From Viola odorata (lineage: Eukaryota > Streptophyta > Magnoliopsida > Malpighiales > Violaceae), in contig OY829539.1 in assembly GCA_963691705.1 (NCBI GenBank), forward strand, positions 9,984,501 to 10,048,500: a DNA stretch of 64,000 nt. Direction: 5' to 3'. Below the pieces are notes generated by a model. The model did not search any database. It saw only the letters and a list, made by a program, of their open reading frames with translations, and was not told the DNA's origin. Of the stretch, positions 23,591 to 33,556 are shown in pieces; positions within the stretch are counted from its first letter, which is position 1, and each line of letters starts with the position of its first letter. The position numbers and the translations under genes are program-made.

Positions 23591-24711
23591 CTCCGTCCGT
23601 CATTTGAAGAGTGACGCGGGCCCACTATTCCCGTTTTTTAAGAAGACTGGCGGGGTACTATGCGGTTCAGCTTTTTGGATTTACGTGGCATGTGGGTTAT
23701 AAAATTGCCCCTCCTTTTCTTCCTTCTCTCCTCCACATCCAACCCTAAAAATGACTTTTTCTTTTTCCTCCTCTTTCTCTTCCACGCAGCCACTCCTTTA
23801 TCTCTTTCTCCTCATCACCATTTCTCAAAATTGACCCAGCAACCTTCACAATATTTTTTTATTTTTCATTCCTTTTCCTTTTCCTTTTCCCTTCTTTATT
23901 GTTTTCCTTTCAAATCTGGATTTGTAGTTGTGGATGTGGCGTGTTTTTTTTTTAAATAAGCCGAAGGTATATTAAAACAGTCATGGGGGGCATGACAGCA
24001 ACAACAAAGCAGCAGAAGCTGCAGAAACACAAAACCAGAAGAAAGAATCTGGAAAAAAAAAAAAAAAAAAAAAAACTGCAGAACATAGAATAAACTGTGG
24101 ATGTGGCGTGTTTTGACTGTACTACCAAATGATTTCATTTGTAGCTGAGCTGAGCCACGGGAATTGGAGCCGAGGCGGAAGGCAACAAATCGTATGACGG
24201 TCAAGAGTGGGTGAGTTGGAATTTTGACGCATCTCTTTATCTTCCTTTTCTTTCTTCTGTTCTTCCTTCCTTTCTTTTTTTCATTTTTTTGGGGTTTGAG
24301 GTTTGATGGTTTTAGTTTGGTTGGTGGTGATTGGCCGGCGGTGGTTGGTGGCCGGATTTGTGTTGGTGGTTGATTTTCTGATTAATTACAGGGGATTTAA
24401 TTGGGTAATTGATTTTCTGCAATTGATTTGAGCAGATTAGGTAATTGACAATTACAAATTGGGTAATTGATTTTGGGAGATTGGGTAATTAATTGAATGA
24501 GGGAGAAGGTGATTTTATTTGGTGTAGTGGAAATTGAATTTTTATTGTAGTGGAAATTGAATTAATTTGGCATGGAAATTGAATTTTGGGTGATTTTGGC
24601 TGAGGAAGAATAAGAATAAGAATAAAAAATGGCACGCCACATGAAGGCGTCACTTATTTCCGGCTTTTGGAATTAAGCCTAAGGGCGTCACTCTTCAAAT
24701 GATGGAGGGAG
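23591..24711. mobile_element. Stowaway-like TIR element (1.1 kb) in ULP2-like intron 4
   Basis: The left end ctccgtccgtcatttgaag and the right end, ending cttcaaatgatggagggag, are inverted copies, and both sides show a TA target site (23589-23590 and 24712-24713). The ends extend into a gtgacgc/gcgtcac word on both sides. The interior is noncoding and contains a retroposon insertion. Length is above that of typical Stowaway MITEs, partly because of that insertion. Confidence 0.65.
23948..24095 (-). mobile_element. 5'-truncated LINE-like retroposon insertion
   Basis: An insertion of about 150 bases is flanked by a direct 19-base repeat starting tgtggatgtggcgtg (23929-23947 and 24096-24114). 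It starts with a T-run on the plus strand, which is a poly(A) tail on the minus strand, as expected from target-primed reverse transcription. A second long A-run lies at about 24053-24075. The word aataagccgaaggtatatt resembles plant LINE 3' ends, though I could not confirm a family. Confidence 0.6.
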
Positions 24712-25946
24712 TATTATTTACCATTTCAACTGTGGTAACTGTTGAACCAACAACAATGCAGATTATTTGTCAACCTTTTTTGACTACTGAAATTCTGTAT
24801 TTGATATGTTTAGATCCGATTTTTTAATCTCTTGGTTCTCTCCTTAATGGATTTGCTAGGGTAGGTTCTATCTACTGTGAATTCTTCCCCAAAATAAACC
24901 TAGAACAAACTGTTTTCTTGTTTCTACCAACTGAATAACATGCTGCTGTCTGCCTGTGTATGATTGTCTGAGAACTTCTAGATCACTGACTCTTCTTCTG
25001 CAATTTGTAGGTTGATATGGATATTGAAGTTGACTATGTTTTATATCGGGGTATTTTCTGTCCTGGGTGTGTGGTAACCTTTTCTTGCAATGGCATTAAA
25101 ATCAATGGTTTAATTACACGTGGGAACCTTGAAACATTGAGCCTGGAAAAGCAAATTGATGATATCGTTCGTATTGAGTCTCGGCATGTTCAAAGTGTGA
25201 GTACTACTTTTTTCATTGTATGTTTAGGTGTTTAATTTTAAGTATGCTTAGCTTATTGAAGATTTAGTTAATGTTTGTATGTTTACTTTGTTCAGACTAA
25301 AAGTGTCATTGTTAAGCTCATCATTTCATCAAAGGATGCGTCACAAAGTGCTGATACGTGTGGTACCTCAGGTTAGTCTCCATATGTGGATTATTGCTGG
25401 AATTCTCATAATTTACATTTTGTTTAATTTCATTTTATAATTCGTGGTAACATTTGATTGACCTTTTTTTTAACCTTTTTGATACTTTCCCAAACTTATT
25501 CAAATTTGAACCAACCCTGACATATATTAGGCATGGTCACGTCTTTCTGCACACTTTTGTCTTTTGCTCTGATATTTCAGACATCTATTGTTCGTCAAAG
25601 TATCAATCACTGACTTCTAAAATTGTCTGACGTAGTTGGCAGTGCATCCCCTCCTAGTCATTTTTCTGCTGTAGCAATCATAATATTTTTGGTTTAAGTT
25701 CTCATGTTTCTGCCAATTGCCATGAGATTCCAATGGATCTTTGAATGATCCATTATGTCTTGTTGGATATCATGGGGGCAGTTATTTTATTTTTTAAACT
25801 GCAGAATTGGGAAAGTTGTGTCAACTTCACTTGTAATATGGTTGACTTCAAGGGAGTAGGTTTATTGTAGTTGATTCCTAAAGTAGCCCAGTCTTGTTAG
25901 ATTTTTGCTTTAAATTTTCTTAATTCAGCAGAATGCTTCAGTTTTG

Positions 25947-26446
25947 TTAATTTTCCGAGGTGGTAATTTCATTTCCCCACGTGATGATACTGTCCGCTTT
26001 GGGCCAATTTTCTGCCCTCACGGTTTTTTAGGCCTCATTTCAATGTGACGAGGCCCAAGCCCAAAAGGCCTCATCAATTTTCAAGAGGATCCACCACATT
26101 TATATTCACATTCCACAAACCATTTCTTTCCGATGTGGTATTTAGTTTGCTTGGTTTCAACCAACACTCCCGCTGCAAACTAAGTACCACATCATTCAAA
26201 CCATCGGCTCCGCTACCATGTTAATTTTCCGAGGTGGTAATTTCATTTCCCCACGTGATGATACTATCCGCTTTGGGCCAACTTTCTACCCTCACGATTT
26301 TTTAGGCCTCCTTTCAATGTGACGAGGCCCAAGCCCAAGCCCAAAAGGCCTCATCAATTTTCAAGGGGATCCACCACATTTATATTCACATTCCACAAAC
26401 CATTTCTTTCCGATGTGGTATTTAGTTTGCTTGGTTTCAACCAACA
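25947..26446. repeat. 274-bp direct duplication in ULP2-like intron 6
   Basis: The stretch from 25947 to about 26165 recurs from 26221 to 26446 with few changes, including ccgaggtggtaatttcattt and ttccgatgtggtatttagtt. The step is 274 bases. The second copy has one extra cccaag unit in the aggcccaagccc region. The duplication lies before exon 7 and does not touch it. Confidence 0.85.
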
Positions 26447-27107
26447 AGTTTTTTGGGTTATAATTTCTTACTTTGGTGATTCTATACTGTCAGGGATTGA
26501 GGAGCTGGAGTTTGCAGTTGTTGAGCCCAATTGGTCCGAGAAACGGGATAAAATCATGTCTTTGAATGTGAAATACTTGGCTTTATGGAGTGTTATTCAT
26601 GAGTAAGTATCTTGAATTGCAATGACTTGATATTGTTGTACATTTTAACACTCGTACAAAGTGCTAGGTGAGTCTACTTTATGTTTTCCGTTCTTGGTGG
26701 GGATGTGACAACTTGTTTCTTAAACCAATCCCAATGCGAATGTCTTTTCTCTATACCATATGATTTATTTTCAATTGTTGATTTATTGGTAAGTTATTTT
26801 TAATTGTTGTTACTATAAAAAGGTGTCCTAGCTTGTTTCCTTGATGACAATGTTTCGTCACTCCCAGTTTCATGTTCATTTTTATGGAGATTTGGGACTT
26901 CGATTATTGGAAAGACATTTATATATAAATGAATGCCTTCTTTTCATGCATGCTTTTGTATCACTCAGAGTATGAACACTATTAGTTGTCAGAGGAGAAT
27001 AAAGTGTGCGCAGGTTTGTTTCTTTCATGTTATGCTATTGAATAATCTTGCGACATTACAGTTTTCATGAGGCTTTTGAAGATATCATCTATCCAAAACA
27101 TGATCCT

Positions 27108-27330
27108 GGACAACCCATCCGAATCGGAGTTGCCCAGTTCCTGGTATCTCCTTTTCCAGTAAGCAACTGGGCAACCTGACAAGCTGGTCTACCATAAGCA
27201 AAGAATCTGAACATAACCCAAACCAATCTTTACAAGCACACCTGCAACTCAACAGAGTTTTTATCGACAGTCGCGAGAGAATATCCGATACCAAATAGGA
27301 TGGCAGATCTGTAATTTGGGTGTTGTATGG
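27108..27330 (-). pseudogene. F-box protein gene fragment
   Basis: On the minus strand the frame reads ITDLPSYLVSDILSRL, then SIKTLLSCRCACKDWF, a clear F-box: an LP start, an IL.RL core and a C...CK.W end. F-box proteins are substrate receptors of SCF ubiquitin ligases. Only about 74 codons remain. No ATG of its own is visible, since the frame starts at the edge of the LTR at 27331, and downstream it is joined head-on to exon 8 of the ULP2-like gene. The source gene and the capture mechanism are unknown. Confidence 0.6.
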
Positions 27331-27962
27331 TGTAGATATCAAAATTGCGGTCCGTTCTAAAATATTCAGCTCAGTCTATAAACATTCATGAAGCCCAAAA
27401 GTCAAAAGAGTCAAAATCCATCTCATATGCATTTATTAATAATTTGATAAAATATTAAATTAATTAATATTAAAACCAATGAGATGAAAAAACGTCATTT
27501 TTCTAATGCCAAGATTGTCCTTATAAGCCTATAAATAGAGGCCTCCTTATCAGGTGAAGGGAGGAGATTTTTGGAGACAAATCGTTGCAAAGATCAAGAA
27601 CTGTAGCCGGTCGTCCTCAAGAAAGAAGGAGAAGAACTACAAGCCAATTTAAGGAGTTTTCTCTCAAGCTCTAAGAAAATCAAGGAAAAGCCACAAGTTG
27701 ATTCAAGGTCGGTTCTTCTCAAATCAACGGCAGAAGCCACAAGCTGATTCAAGGCCGGTTTTTTCTCAAATCAACCTCGCATTACAAGCTGATTCAAGGC
27801 CAACCGCCATCCATCAAACTTAAATCCAAATCCAGATCCGGAGTAAAGATCGATTCATTAATCAGAGGAATCAAGAGAAGAAAAACTACTTTTACTCTAC
27901 ATTCAACATTTGTAATTTGACACGTGTAATTTTCTCCTATTTTAGGAAAAATTGTGTGTATA
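27331..27962 (+). repeat. First LTR of the tandem element
   Basis: It starts tgtagatatcaaaattgcgg and ends near ttgtgtgtata. Inside are several copies of the word acaagctgattcaaggc (about 27690-27800), an internal short repeat present in fewer copies in the second LTR, which explains the length difference (632 versus 588 bases). Confidence 0.7.
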
Positions 27963-28728
27963 TTGGCACGCCTAGTGGGACACTACTCTCCTCTCATCAC
28001 CTGAATCACACTCCTCAAATCAAGATCCAATGATGAATCGCTTAGTTAGAAGTCAGACCAGAGGCTCCTTTACTAAAGCACTTCAAGATCTTCAAGAATG
28101 TCTTTCGGCAACACGTGCTCGCACTAGAGCTGGAAGGGCCTAGTTGGTGTCACCGTTGAAACAATTCCCCCGTAGAGAAAAACCAAGAAGAAAGGTCGCC
28201 AAAGAGGTCCAGACAAGATCTGTGGGTTCTTACTATGACTATCACCCGAGTGGAGAATCTGATGTTGGAATTGCTTCTGAAAATACTCCAACTAGGAGAT
28301 GAGCAGTTTCTTGCCATAATCTCGGCTCCTTTATTCCCTTGGATATGCTAGCTTCGCATTGGGCTAAGGCTTGAATGAGTAATTAATTAATTGGTCGATC
28401 TACTAAATTAATTACTACATATATCAAGAAAAAAAATTGTTGTTATCCGAGGTCGCCGCACATGATCAATTCGACGAAATTCATGATGTACAGGAACAAA
28501 TCCAAGACCATGGATTCCTTTGCAGAATCAATTCCTCGGTATAAGTTACAAAGAAAAAAATGTACATTCGATGGCAAGTCTCTCCGAAATCAAAATTGAT
28601 CCGCGATAAATTTGGACATACAATCGAACATGATTTCAAGTTCAGTCCTCGGTGCAAATTAAAGCTCGCTCAATAAAGAGTTTAAGATTAATTTACTTCA
28701 TCAAGTAAAATAATCTTGAGGGGGCATT

Positions 28729-29316
28729 TATAGACATCAAAATTGCGGCCCGTTCTAAAAATATTCAGCCCAGTCTAGAAAGATTCATGAAGCCCATAAA
28801 GCCCAAAAGTCAAAAGGGTCAAAATCCATCTCATATGCATTTATTAATAATTTGATTAAATATTAAATTAATTAATATTAAGAACAATGAGATGAAGACA
28901 CAAGTCATTTTCCTAATGTCAAAGCATATAAATAGAGGCATCTTTATAAGGTGAAGAGAGGAAATTTTTAGAGACAAATCGCTGCAAAGATCAAGAACTG
29001 AAGCGGGTCATCCTCAAGAAGGAAAGAGAAGAACTACAAGCCAATTCAAGGTCAGTTTTCTCTCAAGCCCCAAGCAAATTAAGGAGAAGCCACAAGCTGA
29101 TTCAAGGCCGGTTCTTCTCAAATCAACCGCAGAAGCCACAAGCTGATTCAAGGCCAACTGTCATCCATCAAACTCAAATCCAAATATAGATCCGGAGTGA
29201 AGATCGATTCATTAATCAGAGGAATCAAGAGAAGAAGAACCACTTTTACTCTACATTCAATATTTGTAATTTGACACGTGTAATTTTCTCCTATTTTAGG
29301 AAAAATTGTGTGTACA
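28729..29316 (+). repeat. Second LTR of the tandem element
   Basis: It matches the first LTR over its length, with TG at the start changed to TA and an end of gtgtgtaca. It is preceded by the purine run in ttgagggggca. Confidence 0.7.
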
Positions 29317-29545
29317 AATCTTTGGCACACCTAGTGGGACACTACTCTCCTCTCATCTCTTGAATCACACTCCTCAAATCAAGATCCAACAATGAATCTC
29401 CTGAATAGAAGTCAGACCAGCGACTCCTTTCCTGAAGCACTTCAAGATCTTGAAGAATGTCTTCCCGTAACACGTGCTCGCACTAGAGCTGGAAGGGCCC
29501 AGTTGGTGTCACCATTGAAATAATTTTCCCGTAGGGAAAAATCAA

Positions 29546-29790
29546 TATGTTTAGAGGATTTAATGATGCTCTGGGCTGTTCTAATCAAATAATTGTTGCA
29601 TGTCATCTGGTCATAGGAAAATCTTTTTAGTCAGGAATCAAAACATGTTTGGTTTGTTGTTTCTTTATGCAAATGGAATTGTCAAGAATCAATTTAGTTA
29701 TTTTTATCCCAAGAAACCTTATGGTTTCTTTGGCGGTGACTTCTATGGTAAATAAATGGATTTGAATAAGTATATGAATGGTTGAACCCC
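29546..29790. other. Unassigned noncoding stretch
   Basis: The sequence lies between the truncated retroelement and the 105-bp minisatellite. No coding or repeat signal was recognised. Confidence 0.3.
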
Positions 29791-30204
29791 AAACATAGTG
29801 ACTTATTTAAGTTTGTTTTCTTGTGGCAAGCCTAATTTGGTGACCTAACTAGTTAGGAAAGGTGGAAGCCATTGAATATGTTATTTTGTTGAAGGGTTAA
29901 AGTATGGTTGAATAAGTTTGTTTCCTTATGGCAAACCTAATTTGGTGACCTAACCGGTTAAGAAAGGTGGAAGTTGTTGAATACGTTATTTTGTTGAGGG
30001 GTTAAAGCTTGGTGGAATAAGTTAGTTTCCTTGTGGCAAGCCTAATTTGGCGACCTAATTGGTTAGGAAAGGTGGAAGTTATTGAATACGCTATTTTGTT
30101 AAAGCCTGGTTGAATAAGTTTGTTTCCTTGTGGCAAACCAAATTTGGTGACTTAACTGCTTAGGAAAGGTGGAAGTTATTGAATACGTTATTTTATTGAA
30201 GGGT
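29791..30204. repeat. 105-bp minisatellite, left part
   Basis: The word ttggtgaccta and variants recur at 29837, 29942, 30047 and 30144 (steps 105, 105, 97). Each unit contains gtttccttgtggcaa and gttaggaaaggtggaagtt. The array is broken by element B, whose TSD agggt comes from the word gaagggttaaagcc within the unit; the array resumes at 54919. Confidence 0.9.
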
Positions 30205-31380
30205 TGATCGCGCGTCGAACACGTCAAATATAATAGTGAAATAGGTATGGAATTGGGGGTAGAAATACGACTTATCACTGTCTATAAGAGTTTGCAGATT
30301 ATGGTAAGAGGATCGTCCACAGAGACCTCTAGGAAATGTAATTCTTGGTTTGACTTCCTCGTCACTGGATTTGGTTTGGTAGAATATAAAAACAAAGACA
30401 AAACATAAAGAGGTAAAAATAGTTCAAAATAGTATTGTCCAAAGGCTTGGCCAAGACAGGGGTCAAGATTGGAGTAAATCTAGTAAAAGTGGAATTCCAG
30501 GTAAAGGCGATATGAGAGCTTCTGTTCTTATGATTCGATCATAGACTCAAGGGTATTCATCTCTTGATTCATAGTACTGCTATAGAGTGGAGGTACTCCT
30601 ATTCACTTCTCTCTTCCCTCCTCTTCAAATTACCTGGCGGGTGCTCCCTTTCCTGATAATCCTAGCCAAGGGACACCTTGCTGGTTAAAGGGTTTATCCG
30701 TTTGACTGCTGTCTTGAATGGTTGTTCGCTTCCTCAATGGTATAGGGGAAGACAGTACCTAGGCCAAGGTGTTTCCCTGTGGAAACCCTAGGTTGTCAAT
30801 CTGGTCTTGACCTAAATTACTTATTTCTTCTAGTCTGGTGCGAGACTAGTCACCTACTTTATCTAGCCGACGGGTACTCCCTTTCCTTCTAGACCGGCTG
30901 CAACTCTTCTCTACTAGAGTACAAGGATGATCAAACCTTGTCTCTAGTGAGTAAGCGATAGATTAAGTTCAAGAAATAAATAAATACGAGAGAAGAGATT
31001 ATTAAGTACTGATAGATCTCACGAATGCATAAGAACTTCAGCTCATCAACCCATACCAAGAATGGGTGTTTAGCTATTCATACTCATAGATAAAAAGATA
31101 AAATATTTGATTGCATAAATAAATTAAATCCGAGATTTAAATAATTAAATCCGGAGCAAATTGTATCAATGTCAAAGAAGGAGAAAAAATAAGAAACGTT
31201 TTGATCCCCGATAGAGGAGGAACAATGTTTAGCTAAATAGCCCTCAAACTCCTCTGTCCTATTCCAACTCTAATCCCTCAAAAATCTCTAAAAGATTCCC
31301 ACAATAAATTGTTCTAAAATGGAAATTAAATCGCAAATACAAAAGAGGGAGATCCCTTGCGGGATTCTTCAAAAGATATG
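30205..31380 (-). repeat. Element B 3' LTR, outer part
   Basis: This part starts tgatcgcgcgtcgaacac and matches 53391-54562 of the other LTR. It is interrupted after the word atatg (31376-31380), which is repeated at 43483-43487 on the far side of element C. Confidence 0.9.
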
Positions 31381-31917
31381 TGATAAGATCCGAGATCTCT
31401 TCGGGTCGGAAACGGTTGCTACAGCTAGTCGGAGGGGAAGCGATCGGCGTCGGAGGTACCTGCAAAGCGCCGGAGGGGGACTCCGGCGTAGACACTCCGA
31501 TGCTTAAGTCAGTTCGGGTTTTCAGAATGTTAGAGGTTCTCCAAGATGATCTCGATCTTACCTTCTGTTTGGAAAGATGGGGGTATTTATAGGCCGAAGT
31601 TGGCGATACCTGACAGCGATAAGGGTGCAGCAATAAGCATCGTCCGAAGATATCGCTTCCAGCGATAATAGGTAAGCCATCGCGGGCGATAATCACGTAA
31701 GGCCTATCAGGAGCGACATCCTCTCCGTTCCCCTAGGATGGGATGACGCCGTGCGCGTAAAGATGCATGAGATCCCCCCCCCGCTGAAGTCGACCATCCT
31801 AGGAAACGTCCGCCGGCCCGGGCGATAGGTTGGTTTTTCAGGGAAGCGTATAGAAACTCGTCAAGGATAGATGCCGTAGCTACAATATTGCCGTCAGGAG
31901 CAATCCAATTGTTATCA
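31381..31917 (-). repeat. Element C 3' LTR
   Basis: It runs from tgataagatccgagatctc to ccaattgttatca on the plus strand. It holds the same TATA word (ctataaata on the minus strand near 31585-31593) and hairpin (31468-31488) as the 5' LTR. No strong polypurine tract is visible beside it: the bases at 31918-31940 are only weakly pyrimidine-rich on the plus strand. Confidence 0.92.
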
Positions 31918-33556
31918 TAAGCCCAACTGAAAACTAGCCCGAGTGTTCACCAAGGGCTATCCATGTCTGATATCTTTAGATAGGGGTTTGCTCTGTCATG
32001 AGGCGATATTTCCACAGAGGGCTTGAGCTTTCTTTATTGTTCAAAGGCTGATCAATCCCAATGCGGAATGAGGGCTTAGATCCACAACTTTCCACTAACT
32101 CGGTCAAGTTCGTCCTTGTTTCTTGTCAAAAAGACCTGTCTCCTCGAGACATTAAGAATTCTACTAGGAGGCCGCTGGGGCGCTCGTGATTCTGAAGGCT
32201 TTACTTTTATTCAGCGATACTGGCCCATTTGGCCTTTCAATAGGACTTATGAAGTCTCAGCTTTGTTCGAGTCATGGAAGGACCGTCAATAGGTCGCTTG
32301 CGATATCGTCGCGTATATTCAACCAGGCCGTACCATGGGCTGGCATATATTTCGGGTCTATCGTCCCTCCAAGTGTTCTGCAAAGACACAGAGGAGATAG
32401 AAACTTATATAGAAGTTAGCAAACTTTATACTTACAGAGGTTCGAGGTTACACGAGCCCAATTTTTCTTTTACGCTCGAGAAAACAGCGGTATCAGCGTG
32501 GCTTTATACCATTAGCTACCTTATGATTAGCGCGGCTTCATACCACCAGACGCCTGTGATGTCATCGCGGTTTTACGCATCCAGGGCCACCTGCGACATC
32601 AACGCGGCCTTACACTGTGGATACCGGTAACCTTATGGTTTTAGCGTCAGGGCTACCAGTGACACCGTGCCTCTCAACGTTTTTCAGACTCTGCCTCGTA
32701 CTCCTTCCAGTATCTGTATCGTGAACGTCACCCGTCCCTTTCGTTCTACGCTTATCAATCCTCGAGGTTTGTATCGCAGGATTTGTGGATCTCCATATCC
32801 GAGGCGCCGTCGATTCATCCATGCTGGCCGATTACGCTTCCCAAAAAATTAAAGATCTTAGTGAAGGCGAAAGGGGTTTTCCTTCTTCTGGGGAAAAGCA
32901 AGGGAATGATGACGGCGAGGCATGCGATGACTCTTAATTGATCCATTGAAGAACATTGCTATTTGTTTTCCATGTCTTGTAATAACGTCCTATCTCGCGG
33001 CGATATCGGTACCTTGCTCTTCGGGCGATATCTTATTTTATTTCGCTCTCTTGTACTGTCTTGAGAACTGTTCTTTTATTCAACGCCGATTTGTATCATT
33101 TCCTTTCTTGTGATATCGCTTTTGCTTTTTATCAAAAAGTCACATCTACTTTCCAGAGCATTTAATGCTCGCGACCCTTCCGTCGGTGCGCGGGAAAAGT
33201 CATGATGGTGCAGACACACGTGTTCGTTTCTTCTGCCTCTCCACCTTAGCGTGTTTAGAAATTTTTACAAGATCGAAGCGCTTGTCGCGCTTCTTCTAGA
33301 GTCGTACTCATTGCTTGAGTCTTATCCCTCATGCCGCTTCGACACAACGACTGCAGCATCCGTCGTTTCCTTTTAATTACTAGGGTTATAAACCCTCTTT
33401 ATTTCTTCCCTTTTCTTTTTCACTCCACTTTTTCATATTATCTCTCGGCCGTCTTGCCCTTCTCACCTCCATTCAAGGCTTTCAAAGTTCTTTCCTTTCA
33501 AAGGTACTTCCCTTCCTTTCCCTCGTTTTCTTCATTTCTATTTCCTTAGTCCTGCC
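31918..33556 (+). other. Element C noncoding region between 3' LTR and antisense ORF
   Basis: About 1.6 kb without supported coding. It contains a degenerate ~36-bp repeat (about 32485-32620) built on words like atcagcgtggctttatacc, agcgcggcttcatacc, catcgcggttttacgc and caacgcggccttacac. The last part probably holds the promoter of the antisense ORF: a TATA-like gttataaacc lies at 33385-33394, and a pyrimidine-rich leader follows. Confidence 0.6.
33385..33394 (+). promoter_or_regulatory. Possible TATA box of the antisense ORF
   Basis: The word gttataaacc lies about 165 bases before the ATG at 33557 and is followed by a long CT-rich leader, a common layout of plant core promoters. It is a prediction only. 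Confidence 0.35.

Larger units (their letters stand above)
22643..27107 (+). pseudogene. ULP2: ULP2-like SUMO protease gene, 5' part, truncated before the protease domain
   Basis: The family removes SUMO from nuclear proteins (C48 cysteine peptidases). Exons I can place: 22643-22761, 22930-23235, 23323-23410, 23522-23571, 25011-25196, 25296-25371, 26494-26602 and 27062-27107, all with GT-AG introns and matching phases. Exon 5 encodes VDMDIEVDYVLYRGIFCPGC, exon 7 IEELEFAVVEPNWSEKRDKI, and exon 8 HEAFEDIIYPKHDP, which in the family lies just before the catalytic domain. That domain (His-Asp-Cys) is absent. Breaks are a TAA at codon 9 (22667-22669), a frame change later in exon 1 and a one-base insertion in a T run near 23160. 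The family call rests on my memory of the IEEL...IIYPK region; exon 1 and its start are less certain. Confidence 0.7.
27331..29545 (+). mobile_element. Short non-autonomous LTR element in tandem form (LTR-internal-LTR-internal)
   Basis: LTR copies lie at 27331-27962 and 28729-29316. After each comes the same internal start: a primer-site-like ttggcac(g/a)cctagtggga and a short gag-like frame with the word ARTRAGRA. The first internal region is 766 bp and ends in a polypurine tract (ttgaggggg, near 28716-28724) before the second LTR. The second internal copy is cut at about 29545. No pol is present. The arrangement fits recombination between two copies or LTRs. The internal frame (from about 28030) has a stop after about 37 codons. 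Confidence 0.7.

Noticed and set aside
23896..24204. 102-codon minus-strand frame
   Set aside because: Derived from the retroposon poly(A) tracts and flanks.
31259..31696. 145-codon frame across the element B/element C joint, repeated at 42930-43262
   Set aside because: It is LTR sequence of element C read by chance on the minus strand; the second copy exists because the LTR is duplicated.
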